This document shows, piece by piece, positions 47,922 through 56,853 of a stretch of 64,000 bases of DNA. Origin of the DNA: Asticcacaulis sp. (GTDB taxonomy: Bacteria > Pseudomonadota > Alphaproteobacteria > Caulobacterales > Caulobacteraceae); the NCBI RefSeq assembly GCF_027484505.1, contig NZ_JAIXSV010000118.1, positions 27,680 through 91,679 on the forward strand, in the 5' to 3' direction. Numbering within the stretch: position 1 is the stretch's first letter; each line of letters opens with the position of its first letter. The notes under the pieces were generated by a model that saw only the letters and a list, made by a program, of their open reading frames with translations, was not told where the DNA came from and searched no databases. A program made the translations under genes and the position numbers.

Positions 47922-48122
47922 CCTAGCGGTCAACGCCCCTATCCGGCTCTCTATGCCGCTGTCGGCGCTGTTCTTTATCCTGCGGAGTTTCGATCACTTT
48001 CGGACCAAGTTTGCGCTTGAGGAAGTGAACGATGTCTAAAGCCGTTTGCGGATTCTCGTGCGCCCCTTGCGAGGGATAATCTCATGAACGTCGTCTTCGG
48101 TGAATGCACTCGGCTCAGTCAT
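47922..48122 (-). pseudogene. Possible frame-shifted small gene after the ribbon-helix-helix gene
   Basis: An ATG at 48122 overlaps the stop of the upstream gene (ATGACTGA) and opens a 28-codon frame (MTEPSAFTEDDVHEIIPRKG ..., stop at 48036). In the next frame the coding-like reading continues (ALDIVHFLKRKLGPKVIE) to a stop at 47922. One base change near 48075 would join them into a charged protein of about 65 residues. No family is recognised. The rest of the gap up to cysD shows nothing else. Confidence 0.3.
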
Positions 48123-48642
48123 CGGGAGATAATCTCCACCGGTCACGATTGCAGGTCATTAGAACGGCAACGTGTTTAAGGTGTGCTCTTAACTCAGAGA
48201 CAATGTCATCCCCACGAATGGCTTCATTTATAGAGGCGAATTCACAACCACGAAGCTGGCGGACCATCTGAGCAATCCGACGGTTGCTTTCGCCCAATGC
48301 CTCGAGCTCGTACTGACCAAACTGAGGTAGTCGCGTCAGATACCCCCTCAATAAGGACGCATACCATTTTTGAAGTGAAAGCCCGGAAGCGGTGGCGCAC
48401 GCCTTCGCGGCGGCGAGTTCTGAAGGCGTGAATCGGACTTGAACGCCTATAGACACCTCTTCTGGTTCGACCGGTTCAATTTTGTATGACGCCTCTTTTG
48501 TATTTAAGGCTTCAACAACAAGCCGCCTTAAACCTTCGGACGCACTCACCCCATCCTTTTTACATTTGCCGACGAAAAGCGGCTTTAGGTTGCCAAGATA
48601 AGCAACGACGCTCTGCTCACCAACCTGGGTCATACCTCTCAT
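48115..48642 (-). CDS. MobC/TraJ-like ribbon-helix-helix mobilization accessory protein, orphan
   Basis: 175 residues. The middle segment VQVRFTPSELAAAKACATAS followed by GLSLQKWYASLLRGYL has the ribbon-helix-helix pattern of relaxosome accessory proteins, then ALGESNRRIAQMVRQLRG resembles the helix that follows in MobC-type proteins. The function would be binding a transfer origin next to a relaxase. No intact relaxase is nearby; only a relaxase tail is seen at 55.2-55.7 kb on the other strand. It is probably a leftover of an integrated mobilizable element. Confidence 0.5.
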   Translation of the reverse strand: MRGMTQVGEQSVVAYLGNLKPLFVGKCKKDGVSASEGLRRLVVEALNTKEASYKIEPVEPEEVSIGVQVRFTPSELAAAKACATASGLSLQKWYASLLRGYLTRLPQFGQYELEALGESNRRIAQMVRQLRGCEFASINEAIRGDDIVSELRAHLKHVAVLMTCNRDRWRLSPDD

Positions 48643-48758
48643 TGCCTGTCCTCTCGCTGGAGGACTGTCAGCGTATTTCAGTAGTGGCAGAGGTCAAGAG
48701 AAGCGAGGCTCAAACTCAACCCCAAGGCGTTACGCACAATTCAGATTTGGTTTCAGCG

Positions 48759-49571
48759 CTATGCAGAGGCAATTGCACCAACAAGACTCTGATCGCCATA
48801 GGCGACAAAATAAGGATTGGCAAAATCGGTTGCGTCCGCTCGGTCGCGTTTGCCGTAGGTAAGCGGCTGCCCATCCAGTGTTGTAACCAGACCACCGGCG
48901 GCGCGCAATACGGCATCGCCGGCTGCCGTATCCCATTCCATCGTGCGACCGTGTCGGGGGTAGAGGTCAGCTGCCCCTTCGGCCACGCGGCAGAATTTCA
49001 GCGATGACCCAGCGGCTACAAAGTCATTGACCACATACTGCTTAAGCCACTCTTCCGTCTCCGCGCTGCCGTGCGAGCGGCTGCCGATAGCGGTCAGAGC
49101 GGTGGGAGCCTTGCGCACACGAATGGCCTGTTGCGTGCCAATGACACCTTCATTGACGGTGGCCCGGAAGGCACCCTTACCTTGCGCGCCCCAGAAGATC
49201 TCACCAAGCGCAGGGGCATAAACCACGCCAGTAACAGGTACGCCCTCTTCGATCAGGGCGATATTGACGGTGAATTCGCCATTACGGGAGATAAATTCAC
49301 GCGTACCATCCAGCGGATCGACCAGATAGAAGACCTTGTCTGTCTCTGGCACGTCACCCTTTGAGACGGCCTCTTCGGCGACGACAGGGATGTCCGGCGA
49401 CAGCTTGGCCAGTTCCGTCAAAATGATCTCTTCCGCCGCGCCATCCGCTTCGGTGACCGGAGAGGCGTCTGACTTGGCATCAACCGAAAAATCCGTCTGA
49501 TAGACGTCTATAATCTTGGCCCCCGCCTTCAGCGCAATCAGTATCAGCAAGATTGGCGGGACATCAGACAT
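48759..49571 (-). CDS. cysQ: 3'(2'),5'-bisphosphate nucleotidase
   Basis: 270 residues from the ATG at 49571 (GGAG eight bases upstream; the frame extends to 49580 without support). Inositol-monophosphatase-type motifs: VTEADGAAEEII, VVAEEAV, LVDPLDGTREFISRNGEFTV and EWDTAAGDAVLRAAGG. It degrades PAP (and PAPS), the by-product of PAPS use, fitting with cysDNC two kilobases away. Metal ligands are all in place. Confidence 0.94.
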   Translation of the reverse strand: MSDVPPILLILIALKAGAKIIDVYQTDFSVDAKSDASPVTEADGAAEEIILTELAKLSPDIPVVAEEAVSKGDVPETDKVFYLVDPLDGTREFISRNGEFTVNIALIEEGVPVTGVVYAPALGEIFWGAQGKGAFRATVNEGVIGTQQAIRVRKAPTALTAIGSRSHGSAETEEWLKQYVVNDFVAAGSSLKFCRVAEGAADLYPRHGRTMEWDTAAGDAVLRAAGGLVTTLDGQPLTYGKRDRADATDFANPYFVAYGDQSLVGAIASA

Positions 49572-49649
49572 TCGGCGCACTCCGAGAAAAACTACGGGCT
49601 TTTAGAATGACGTGAGCGCACACTCAAGCCCGTAAGCTGTCTTTGAGTC

Positions 49650-50810
49650 TCACATTTCAACGCGGAAGGTTTCGTCGATGGCGCAGATAATGTGATAAAG
49701 GGTCGAAGCTGGTGCGGGCTCCTGTACGAAGCTGCCGTCCGGGTTCATCTTGTCGCGATAAAGCCCGCGCACAGGCGCGTCGAAATATAACTCAAGACCT
49801 TCGATACCCTTGATCAGCTTTGCGACATAGCCCGTCTTTTCTTCGGGCGTCGCGGCGATGGACTGCAAGGCCACATAGGCCTTCATGCGCTCAGTCTGGG
49901 CCCACAGGCGCGCCTTGTTGTCCTTAACCGAGAAGTCGTCCCACAGCTCGAACACCGTAGCGTTGCGTTCATGATCGGTGCCGAAGTCTTCAGCGATTTC
50001 GACCAGACGCTTGGCGGGCGCAATAAACTTATCATCGCCACTGATGGCCGCCCAGCGAACCAGCAACCACGCCCATTCAAACTGATGGCCCGGCTCGATA
50101 ATACGACCCATCTCACCTTCCAGCGGGTTCCAGTCGCCGTCGAAATATTCGCGCAGGCTGCCATTTTCCGGGTGCAGGAACTTGTCGAGACATAGCTGCG
50201 CGATTTCGCCCGCGATCTCTTTCCAAACGCCGTCACCGCCGGCTTCGATCCACGCCAGCGAGGCCTCGAACATGTGCATGTGCGGATTGGTTTTCAGCGG
50301 CAAGGTGCGCGGATTGGCTTCTTCGAAGCCGCGCACCGGGTGCTTGTAGGTCGTCATCAGCGTATCGCGGATAGCGATGGCCTTTTGCTCAAGGCTCTTG
50401 TCGTGTGGGCGCACCTTGAAGGCCGAAGCATAGGCCAGAAGGGCGAAGGCGTGGTCGTAGAAGTCGAACTCGGCCTTTACCACTTCGCCTTGTGGCGTCA
50501 GCACAGCATAGACGAGGCCTCCCGGTGCCGCGGCCGGACCGCTCAGCCAGTTCAGCCCCGCGTCAATGACCGTATCGACATCGCCCTCATACCCCATCTG
50601 TCGGGCCAGCGCATAGGAATAGACCTGACGGGCGGCGACGCGCGTGCGACGGTTAACGTCCGCAGGCGTTCCATCAAGCGCCAGGGTTTCAAAGACACCG
50701 CCCTTGGCCTTATCAACGCCGGTATCGCGCCAGATCGGCAGGGCCGCGTTAAACAGCCAGTCTCTCAGCCGCGCCTTCGCATCGTTCAGCGCCTTCGCCG
50801 TGTCGTTCAT
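49650..50810 (-). CDS. AGE-family epimerase/isomerase
   Basis: 386 residues of the N-acylglucosamine 2-epimerase fold (alpha6/alpha6 barrel). Visible blocks: RRTRVAARQVYSYALARQMG, NPHMHMFEASLAWIEAGGD, IIEPGHQFEWAWLLVRWAA and LWAQTERMKAYVAL. Members interconvert GlcNAc/ManNAc, cellobiose, or glucose/mannose/fructose; several alphaproteobacterial relatives are annotated as mannose-6-phosphate isomerases. As the manC gene here lacks an isomerase domain, a role in the GDP-mannose route is plausible but unproven. It lies 66 bases after the MotB-like gene. Confidence 0.85.
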   Translation of the reverse strand: MNDTAKALNDAKARLRDWLFNAALPIWRDTGVDKAKGGVFETLALDGTPADVNRRTRVAARQVYSYALARQMGYEGDVDTVIDAGLNWLSGPAAAPGGLVYAVLTPQGEVVKAEFDFYDHAFALLAYASAFKVRPHDKSLEQKAIAIRDTLMTTYKHPVRGFEEANPRTLPLKTNPHMHMFEASLAWIEAGGDGVWKEIAGEIAQLCLDKFLHPENGSLREYFDGDWNPLEGEMGRIIEPGHQFEWAWLLVRWAAISGDDKFIAPAKRLVEIAEDFGTDHERNATVFELWDDFSVKDNKARLWAQTERMKAYVALQSIAATPEEKTGYVAKLIKGIEGLELYFDAPVRGLYRDKMNPDGSFVQEPAPASTLYHIICAIDETFRVEM

Positions 50811-50876
50811 AACTTAACCTCAACATAAATGCGCCCGCCGCATCCGAATAGGGGGCCGGCCTTGAACCCTACGCCC

Positions 50877-51758
50877 TTATTGCGCGGGCGTTGCCATCTG
50901 AAACTGAATGATCAGCGTCTTGCCCGAACCGCCGGACGGGGCATTGACCGACGAATTGCCAACAGACACGACCCGCAGCAGGGGCTCTCCACCCTCAGGC
51001 TGGTTGCGTAATTGCCCCAAAACAGGCCGTGAAGCGACCAGAGCCTGATGGAAGGCCACGGATCGTTCCAAAGACAAGGCCTGAGCCGCGCGCCCGTCGG
51101 CCGTAAAGGCGTTAATATTGGCAACGGCAAGGATCGTAACGGCACTCATCTTGGCCTCTCCCTGACAACCCGCTGCATTGGTGCCGTAGGCCATGCAAGG
51201 CAGTCGCGTCGCCAGACTACTCGCCAGCTCTGTTGCGGCGGCCTGTCCCTCGGCGGACAAGGTCGCTGTACCCGGCGCGAACAGGCGATCCGCGTCGAAA
51301 CTGGTGGTACCATCCGAGAGGTTTACGCTCGCTTGTGGCATTTTCTGGCTGACATCACCATTCAGGGCGGCGGCAAATACCGCCTGAGCTGCCGCTGATT
51401 TCTGCGCAGCTTCGCTCTGAACATCGACAGGAGGCGCCCCGGAATAGGCAAAGCAGCGTCGCTCGCCCGTCCCGCCCGTTTCAAGAAGGTCCGTGTCTTT
51501 CAGACAGACAATTCTGTTTTTGTAATCGACTTCGATATTTGCGGAATGAGAGCGCAATTCCGTCGCCACCTTCATCAAGGCAGTGGTCTGCGCGTCCTTA
51601 GCACTGGTGAGTTCTTCAGTCGTGTCCCGGAAATGCAGGGCAAAATAGGCCAGCATGATGATGAAGATGAAGAGGACGCCGACCATAAGATCGGTCATCG
51701 AGACGTAGTAGCTTTCGCCTTCTTCCATTTCGGAGGCGCGGCGGTGTTTGAAGCGCAT
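50877..51758 (-). CDS. MotB/ZorB-like membrane-anchored protein
   Basis: 293 residues from the ATG at 51758 (AAAGG seven bases upstream, within the end of the previous gene). After a short charged N-terminus comes one membrane helix with the conserved ion-binding aspartate: SMTDLMVGVLFIFIIMLAY (about 19-37). A helical linker and a periplasmic domain follow; the C-terminal ALSLERSVAFHQAL resembles the end of an OmpA-like peptidoglycan-binding domain, but the usual GHTD block is not seen. Four cysteines lie in the periplasmic part (IVCLK, RRCFA, LPCMA, AGCQG), suggesting disulfides. Paired with the MotA-like gene it would form a proton- or sodium-driven complex. Confidence 0.72.
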   Translation of the reverse strand: MRFKHRRASEMEEGESYYVSMTDLMVGVLFIFIIMLAYFALHFRDTTEELTSAKDAQTTALMKVATELRSHSANIEVDYKNRIVCLKDTDLLETGGTGERRCFAYSGAPPVDVQSEAAQKSAAAQAVFAAALNGDVSQKMPQASVNLSDGTTSFDADRLFAPGTATLSAEGQAAATELASSLATRLPCMAYGTNAAGCQGEAKMSAVTILAVANINAFTADGRAAQALSLERSVAFHQALVASRPVLGQLRNQPEGGEPLLRVVSVGNSSVNAPSGGSGKTLIIQFQMATPAQ

Positions 51759-51760
51759 AT

Positions 51761-52525
51761 TCAAACCTTTCCGCCGATCGCGGTTTCTAGTCGCTTCAGG
51801 CTCTTGAGCTGCTCCAGTGAGACCTTTTCCGGCGGCATGAAGCTCACACAGCTATCAAGGGTCACGAAGAAACCCGCCTCAGCGCTCTCAATCGCCTTGC
51901 GCCAGAACCGGGCGACCACGCGTAAGATGATGGAGCAAAAGACCCCGGAAATGGAGGTCCAGAACTTCGTGGCCGCAATCGCAAGCAGTCCCATCAGCGC
52001 GCTTTGCATCTGCGACCCGCCGTCACCGCCGGCCATGGCCGCTGTCGCTTCTGACAGAGCGGCGACAATACCCAGAAAGGTAATCACCAGACCGACAGCC
52101 ACCAGAATATTCGCCCACCATTCCAGAGCACGGGCGGGCTCATCCAGACGATCAAAAGCTTCCGCCGCACAGATGGAGGTAACGAACCCATCGCCTTCGC
52201 TATCGACAAGCAGGCTTCGGTAATTGGCCCAGCCGAGCACAAGAGCCGCCGACAACCGGCCATCGGCTCCGGTACCGGAAAAGCGTGTGTCCACCGTCGC
52301 AAACTGTTCAAAGAAGGCCATCCGACGATTGCGCCCGGCAAGACCCCCTAAAAGGTTCCAGCGGTCACGGATTTCCATAAGCAAGGGGTTATAAACCCGC
52401 ACAGCGGTAAACCCTATCAGACCCAGTGCGAAAACCAGTATGGCCCCCGCCAGAATGAGCGCAACGCCTGGCGAACCGAAGGCCATCACGACAAAACCGG
52501 TCACGGGATCAAGCTTTGCAGTCAT
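51761..52525 (-). CDS. MotA/TolQ/ExbB-like (ZorA-like) channel protein
   Basis: 254 residues. Hydrophobic segments: GVALILAGAILVFALGLIGF near the N-terminus, then WWANILVAVGLVITFLGIVA and QSALMGLLAIAATKFWTSIS through GVFCSIIL as the TolQ/MotA-like channel pair. The cytoplasmic loop lies between. It lacks the long C-terminal cytoplasmic tail of classical ZorA. The stop is two bases before the ATG of the MotB-like gene. Neither flagellar genes nor TolAB/TonB nor ZorC/D/E-type effectors are next to it; upstream, 190 bases away, is the dehydratase gene. Confidence 0.72.
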   Translation of the reverse strand: MTAKLDPVTGFVVMAFGSPGVALILAGAILVFALGLIGFTAVRVYNPLLMEIRDRWNLLGGLAGRNRRMAFFEQFATVDTRFSGTGADGRLSAALVLGWANYRSLLVDSEGDGFVTSICAAEAFDRLDEPARALEWWANILVAVGLVITFLGIVAALSEATAAMAGGDGGSQMQSALMGLLAIAATKFWTSISGVFCSIILRVVARFWRKAIESAEAGFFVTLDSCVSFMPPEKVSLEQLKSLKRLETAIGGKV

Positions 52526-52714
52526 AGGTGCTCCTAAAAATCAGTAATTCCGCGTTGCGGTCAGAATGCCATGTTTAAAAATAGAACAGGGCTCAATGAC
52601 GGCCCCCAACGATTAAACCTAAAGCACTTTTTGAGGCAAAATCCAAAAGGCTTTTTGGCGGTTGCCTATCTGAAAGTTGAAAAGAATGGGCTCGCCCGCT
52701 TCTCGTTGCGGTAC

Positions 52715-53698
52715 TTACAGCGGCCAGTCCCGGAGATGATCCTCCGCCCATATCTGCCTTTGCGTATCCGCACCGATATTGCCACCAGAAAGGATGACCA
52801 GAACGGTTCGCGGTCCCGTTTGGGTTCTCAGCCAACGCTGAACCCCCGCCATGCACATGGCCGAAGTGGGTTCAATGGTCAGTTTCAAGAGATGGGTCAG
52901 CCATTGGGTCCACAGGATGATTTCACGCTCGCCAACTTCATGAAACCCATCGAGTTGACGCAGGTAGGACAGGGTACGTTCAGACACGGCGAGCGTCCTT
53001 ACACCGTCGGCTATAGTCATCGGTGTCTCGTTCAGACGCACAATCTGACCGCTTTGTACAGAGCGGTGAGCATCGTTAGCCATTGCCGGTTCACAGGCAA
53101 AAACCTTCGCCTTTGGCCGCGCCAGCCGGGTGGCCAGCCACGTCCCCGACATCAGTCCGCCCCCGCCGCAGGGGGCGAAGACTGCATCTGCCTCCGCCCC
53201 ATCCTGCAACGCTTCGAGACAGGCGGTGCCCTGACCGGCAATAACATAAGGGTTGTCATAGGGATGGACAAAGGTGGCACCGCGCTCAATGTAGTCCGAA
53301 ATTGCGGCTTCTGCGATCTGACGCGTTTCGGTGACCACCACCTCCGCCCCGCAGGCACGGGTCGCAGCTATCTTTAAACCTGAGGCCTGCTGTGGAATAA
53401 ATATGGTGGCCTTGACGCCTAGACTGCGGGCCGCATAGGCCACAGCCTGCGCGTGGTTGCCGGAGGAAAAGGTACACACGCTATAAGACAGAGCGTTCTG
53501 TTCTTGCAAAGCTTTGAGGGTGTTGGTCGCACCGCGCAGTTTGAAGGCCCCGATCCTTTGCAAATTTTCGGCTTTGAATATGATACGGTGACCCAAGGCT
53601 GTGTTCAGCGTCTCGGATTGAATCAGAGGCGTTCTGTGTACCTGCCCGGCGATGCGGACCTGCGCCATCGCCACATCTTCCGGGGTCACATCCGTCAT
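52715..53698 (-). CDS. Threonine/serine dehydratase-like PLP enzyme
   Basis: 327 residues, fold type II PLP enzyme. The PLP lysine is in IGAFKLRGATNTL, the phosphate/substrate loop is FSSGNHAQAVAYAA, and the glycine loop is CGGGGLMSGTW; the C-terminal VILSGGN ends the cofactor site. Like short catabolic threonine dehydratases or serine racemases it has no ACT regulatory domain. It starts four bases after the thymidine kinase stop, so the two are cotranscribed. Confidence 0.88.
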   Translation of the reverse strand: MTDVTPEDVAMAQVRIAGQVHRTPLIQSETLNTALGHRIIFKAENLQRIGAFKLRGATNTLKALQEQNALSYSVCTFSSGNHAQAVAYAARSLGVKATIFIPQQASGLKIAATRACGAEVVVTETRQIAEAAISDYIERGATFVHPYDNPYVIAGQGTACLEALQDGAEADAVFAPCGGGGLMSGTWLATRLARPKAKVFACEPAMANDAHRSVQSGQIVRLNETPMTIADGVRTLAVSERTLSYLRQLDGFHEVGEREIILWTQWLTHLLKLTIEPTSAMCMAGVQRWLRTQTGPRTVLVILSGGNIGADTQRQIWAEDHLRDWPL

Positions 53699-53702
53699 GC
53701 GC

Positions 53703-54305
53703 TCAGCCCTCTGTCTTTCCCGACCGTTTCAGCGCCTCAAGCTTCATCATCAAAGGGAGGTCAGAGAACCAGTGGCGATTGCAGCGGGGTTCATAAATAT
53801 CATTATGCCCCAACTGTATCTCTGCTTCGTCCTCAACCTTCTTGAACGTTTTATGGGCCGGCTGCCCGCAAACCGCGCAGTGCGACCGCAGTTTGACCAC
53901 TTCGTCAGCCATAGCCATCAACAGACCCGTCGCGGCAAAGGCATCGCCCTTCCAGTTAGTGTCAAGACCGGCTGCTACAACATCCGTTCCGGCTTCCAGA
54001 AGGCATTTGACCACATCGACCACGTCACGGTCCATGTCCTGAAAAAACTGCACCTCGTCAAAACAGACCAGATCGGCCTCACGAAAACGGGCTTCGATGT
54101 CGCCAAAGGCGTGCAACACAACTGCCTCGGCGGCCAGGCCATCGTGCGTAATCACTTCGGTTCGTGAGTAGCGCACATCAAAGGCGGTTTTGACGACCAG
54201 CACATCCTTACCCTCGCCATTGCGGGCCCACAGGATGCGCTTCAGAAGCTCGGTCGTCTTGCCCGCAAACATCGGGCCGCAAATCACCGTCAACCGGCCA
54301 TACAT
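53703..54305 (-). CDS. tdk: Thymidine kinase
   Basis: 200 residues from the ATG at 54305 (GGAG nine bases upstream); the frame extends to 54326 without support. P-loop ICGPMFAGKTTELLKRI, Walker B LVCFDEVQFF, and the zinc/lasso region CAVCGQPAHKTFKK with a further CNRHWF motif mark a type II thymidine kinase. It phosphorylates thymidine for salvage. Confidence 0.94.
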   Translation of the reverse strand: MYGRLTVICGPMFAGKTTELLKRILWARNGEGKDVLVVKTAFDVRYSRTEVITHDGLAAEAVVLHAFGDIEARFREADLVCFDEVQFFQDMDRDVVDVVKCLLEAGTDVVAAGLDTNWKGDAFAATGLLMAMADEVVKLRSHCAVCGQPAHKTFKKVEDEAEIQLGHNDIYEPRCNRHWFSDLPLMMKLEALKRSGKTEG

Positions 54306-54349
54306 CTCAAACGTCTCCGGACACATTACGAATCGCTGACAGTGTACAC

Positions 54350-54535
54350 ATGAGCAAGGCAGACCTCACCGCAAATCCACAGGACGAAAATAGGGAAGCC
54401 GGACACCCGCAAAAACCTCATGAATTGGGCGGCATAACACGCTGTTCGGATGCGGCGGTGTTCCAGCGGGTCAGGATGTGCGTCTATGGCGCTTTTATTG
54501 GTGTTTCGGTCGGTGTTTTGGCCATTTGTTCCTGA
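54350..54535 (+). CDS. Possible small membrane protein
   Basis: 61 residues, polar N-terminus and one C-terminal hydrophobic stretch (VYGAFIGVSVGVLAICS). No clear ribosome-binding site and no family. It ends 12 bases before the decayed transposase region and could be a gene truncated there, or spurious. Confidence 0.25.
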   Translation: MSKADLTANPQDENREAGHPQKPHELGGITRCSDAAVFQRVRMCVYGAFIGVSVGVLAICS

Positions 54536-54547
54536 AACCGGGCGGAC

Positions 54548-55240
54548 TCATCCTAGGGCTCGCCTGCGTTCATGGAAGATCAGCCGGTTGAAGTTATAGG
54601 CCAGATTGGCCAAGGTGAGTTTGGCCTCAGCGCGTTTGAGGCCGATGGTGCGGATAAACAGACCAAACCGGTTCTTCTGATGCGCAAACACATGCTCGAC
54701 ATGGGCGCGGACCGAGGACTTGGCCGCATTGGCCCGTGCCGACAGCCACTTCTCGTTGCTGCGTGACCGGTACGCGCTGTCGGCCCAGTCGTCGCCACTG
54801 ATATTGTCGGTCGTGACCACACGTTTCAGCAGACGTCCGTCCGCCTCTTTGGCCGAGGTCACGGCCATTGACCGGATAAAGCCAAAACGCCGGTCGATAC
54901 TGATATGGGACTTATAGCCGAAGACGGGCACCGCAATCATCGGCAGGGGCGTGCCGTCCTCCCGGTAGCGGACCTTGCCACCCACCTAGAGCGTCCAGCG
55001 CGCGTCTGTGTCCTTTTGCGCGGCCTTGTTTGGCTCATCCGGCCAGATCTCCTGCGCGCTCTTTCCAGATTTGATCGCGTCCCGCTCGCTTCCGGTGTTG
55101 CGCTGCTTCGGCGCCGGCACCAGTGAGGCATCGACAATCTGGCCCGACATCGGGATGTAGTCCTTCTTATGCAGTTGCCAATCGAAGGCTTTCATCACCC
55201 GTTGAAGTGTGCCCGTCTCGGTCATACGATTATCCACATC
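54548..55240 (-). pseudogene. Decayed IS5-type transposase
   Basis: Transposase reading with three defects. The N-terminal part is missing (the frame begins near RMTETGTLQRVMKAF at ~55235). An in-frame TAG at 54986-54988 splits the reading between DARWTL and VGGKVRYRED. A block of roughly 30 residues is absent between NEKWLSA and RANAAKSSVRAHVEHVF, compared with the usual family layout. Conserved pieces are IPMSGQIVDASLVPAPKQRN, FGYKSHISIDRRFGFIRS, DDWADSAYRS and LTLANLAYNFNRLIFHE. Terminal repeats could not be found. Not functional. Confidence 0.82.
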
Positions 55241-55687
55241 GGCAAACTCATATCGACCGGTACCGCGCCTTATCTCGACAAGGCAGACGAGAAAGAAAGT
55301 CATTTTATCGTTCTGGAAAACGAAGGGGGAAAGCCATTCAAGGTGTGGGGCGTTGACCTGCCAAGAGCTCTTGAAGAATCAAGCGCCAGCGTGGGTGAGG
55401 AGGTGCTGCTTGCCTTCAAGGGGCGCCAAAAGGTGGAAGTGGATGTTGCGGTCCGCGATACGGCCGGAAAAATCATACGCCACCAAAAGCAACTCGTCGA
55501 TCGCAATGCCTGGGAGGTCAAACGCTTTGAAGATCTGCGTGAGGAGGCTCGCCAATTGGCCCAGCGCGCAGCGAAGGCTTTCGACACACCGCCCAATTTA
55601 AGGGTCTTTGACAAGGCCGCGCCAAGCTCCGTTCCTCTACCTCAGTTGAAGGTCAAGCGTCCGCGGCCTCTGGAACGATACCTGTAG
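55236..55687 (+). pseudogene. C-terminal remnant of a mobilization relaxase/primase-type protein
   Basis: About 150 codons without a credible start. Blocks GTAPYLDKADEKESHFIVLE, FKVWGVDLPRALEESSASVG and VDRNAWEV follow the pattern of the C-terminal region found in plasmid relaxases and TraC/TraI-like proteins (WGVDLxRALxES ... HRNxWEV). The 5' part is lost at the junction with the IS5 remnant at ~55236. Together with the orphan ribbon-helix-helix gene at 48.1 kb it indicates past integration of mobilizable DNA. Confidence 0.58.
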
Positions 55688-55947
55688 ATTTGCTGACCCG
55701 GTCTCGTTGAGCATTTGGCCGGGGCCGCGCTCGCCGGCGCCTCGGAATGCTGTCCTATTCGGCGTCGTAGCGGGAGTAAAACTCGGTTGGATGCCGGGAG
55801 ATCAAGCGCAGTCTAAGAGCAATCATAGTCAATTATTTACGTGAGGGCGCTTGCGGGCAGGCACGGCGCCAACTAAACGAGTGTGGTAGCCATTCGCGCA
55901 GCCGTGTCGCTATAAATTCGTTCCACTGCATTTCAAATGGATCAGAT

Positions 55948-56826
55948 ATGACATTTAAACGGGTACGCAAAGCGGTGATACCTGTTGCGGGTTTTGGTAC
56001 TCGCGTTCTGCCGGGTACGAAAGTTATTCCAAAAGAACTTCTGAACGTCGTGGATCGTCCGATCCTCTCCTATATCGTGGCTGAGGCGCGCGACGCCGGC
56101 ATTGAACATTTCGTCTTTGTCACCGGCCGCCAGAAGGGGGCCATTGAAGACTACTTCGACCATCAGTTTGAACTGGAAGCGCAGCTGGAGGCAAAGGGCA
56201 AGACCGCGCTGCTTGATCAGTTACTCGCGGAGCTACCCAAATCCGGCGAGATGAGTTTTGTCCGTCAGATGCAGCCCCTGGGACTTGGCCACGCAGTTAA
56301 CTGCGCGCGTGACATCATAGGCGATGAGCCTTTTGCCGTATTGTTGCCGGACATGGTGATGGATGCCGAGACCCCGGCTCTGTCGCAAGCCATATCCGCA
56401 TATGAGAAGGTCGGAGGTAATATTATCCTCGTCGAAGAGGTGCCGGAGGACGAAACCCATAAATATGGCGTCGTCGCCGTTGAAGACTCGGATGATCCAC
56501 TTCGGCGCATGACCGGCATGGTTGAAAAGCCGGCTAAGGGTACGGCGCCGTCTAACCTTATCGTTTCCGGTCGCTACATTCTCCAGCCTGACATCTTTCC
56601 CTTGCTGTCGGAACAGGTGCCAGGCGCAGGTGGCGAAATTCAATTGACCGACTCAATGGTTTCTCTGATGAAAACGCAGGGCTTTTTTGCTTTGCGATAT
56701 GATGGAGAGACCTATGATTGCGGCGATAAGATCGGTCTGCTAAAAGCCAACGTCGCTCTCGCTCTTAAGCGACCCGATCTCAATAATGCCGCGCGAGCGG
56801 CACTCAGTCCTTACTTTGCTAGATAA
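55948..56826 (+). CDS. galU: UTP-glucose-1-phosphate uridylyltransferase
   Basis: 292 residues. VIPVAGFGTRVLPGTKVIPKE (nucleotide-binding, near the N-terminus; one residue longer than quoted blocks in the family), then FVTGRQKGAIEDYFD, PLGLGHAVNCAR, VLLPDMVMD, GMVEKPAKGTAPSNL and GGEIQLTDSM. Makes UDP-glucose, substrate of Ugd. The ribosome-binding site is weak. It and the following mutase lie between two IS5-type sequences. Confidence 0.95.
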   Translation: MTFKRVRKAVIPVAGFGTRVLPGTKVIPKELLNVVDRPILSYIVAEARDAGIEHFVFVTGRQKGAIEDYFDHQFELEAQLEAKGKTALLDQLLAELPKSGEMSFVRQMQPLGLGHAVNCARDIIGDEPFAVLLPDMVMDAETPALSQAISAYEKVGGNIILVEEVPEDETHKYGVVAVEDSDDPLRRMTGMVEKPAKGTAPSNLIVSGRYILQPDIFPLLSEQVPGAGGEIQLTDSMVSLMKTQGFFALRYDGETYDCGDKIGLLKANVALALKRPDLNNAARAALSPYFAR

Positions 56827-56853
56827 ACAGCTTTTATTTTACCGGATAATTTC

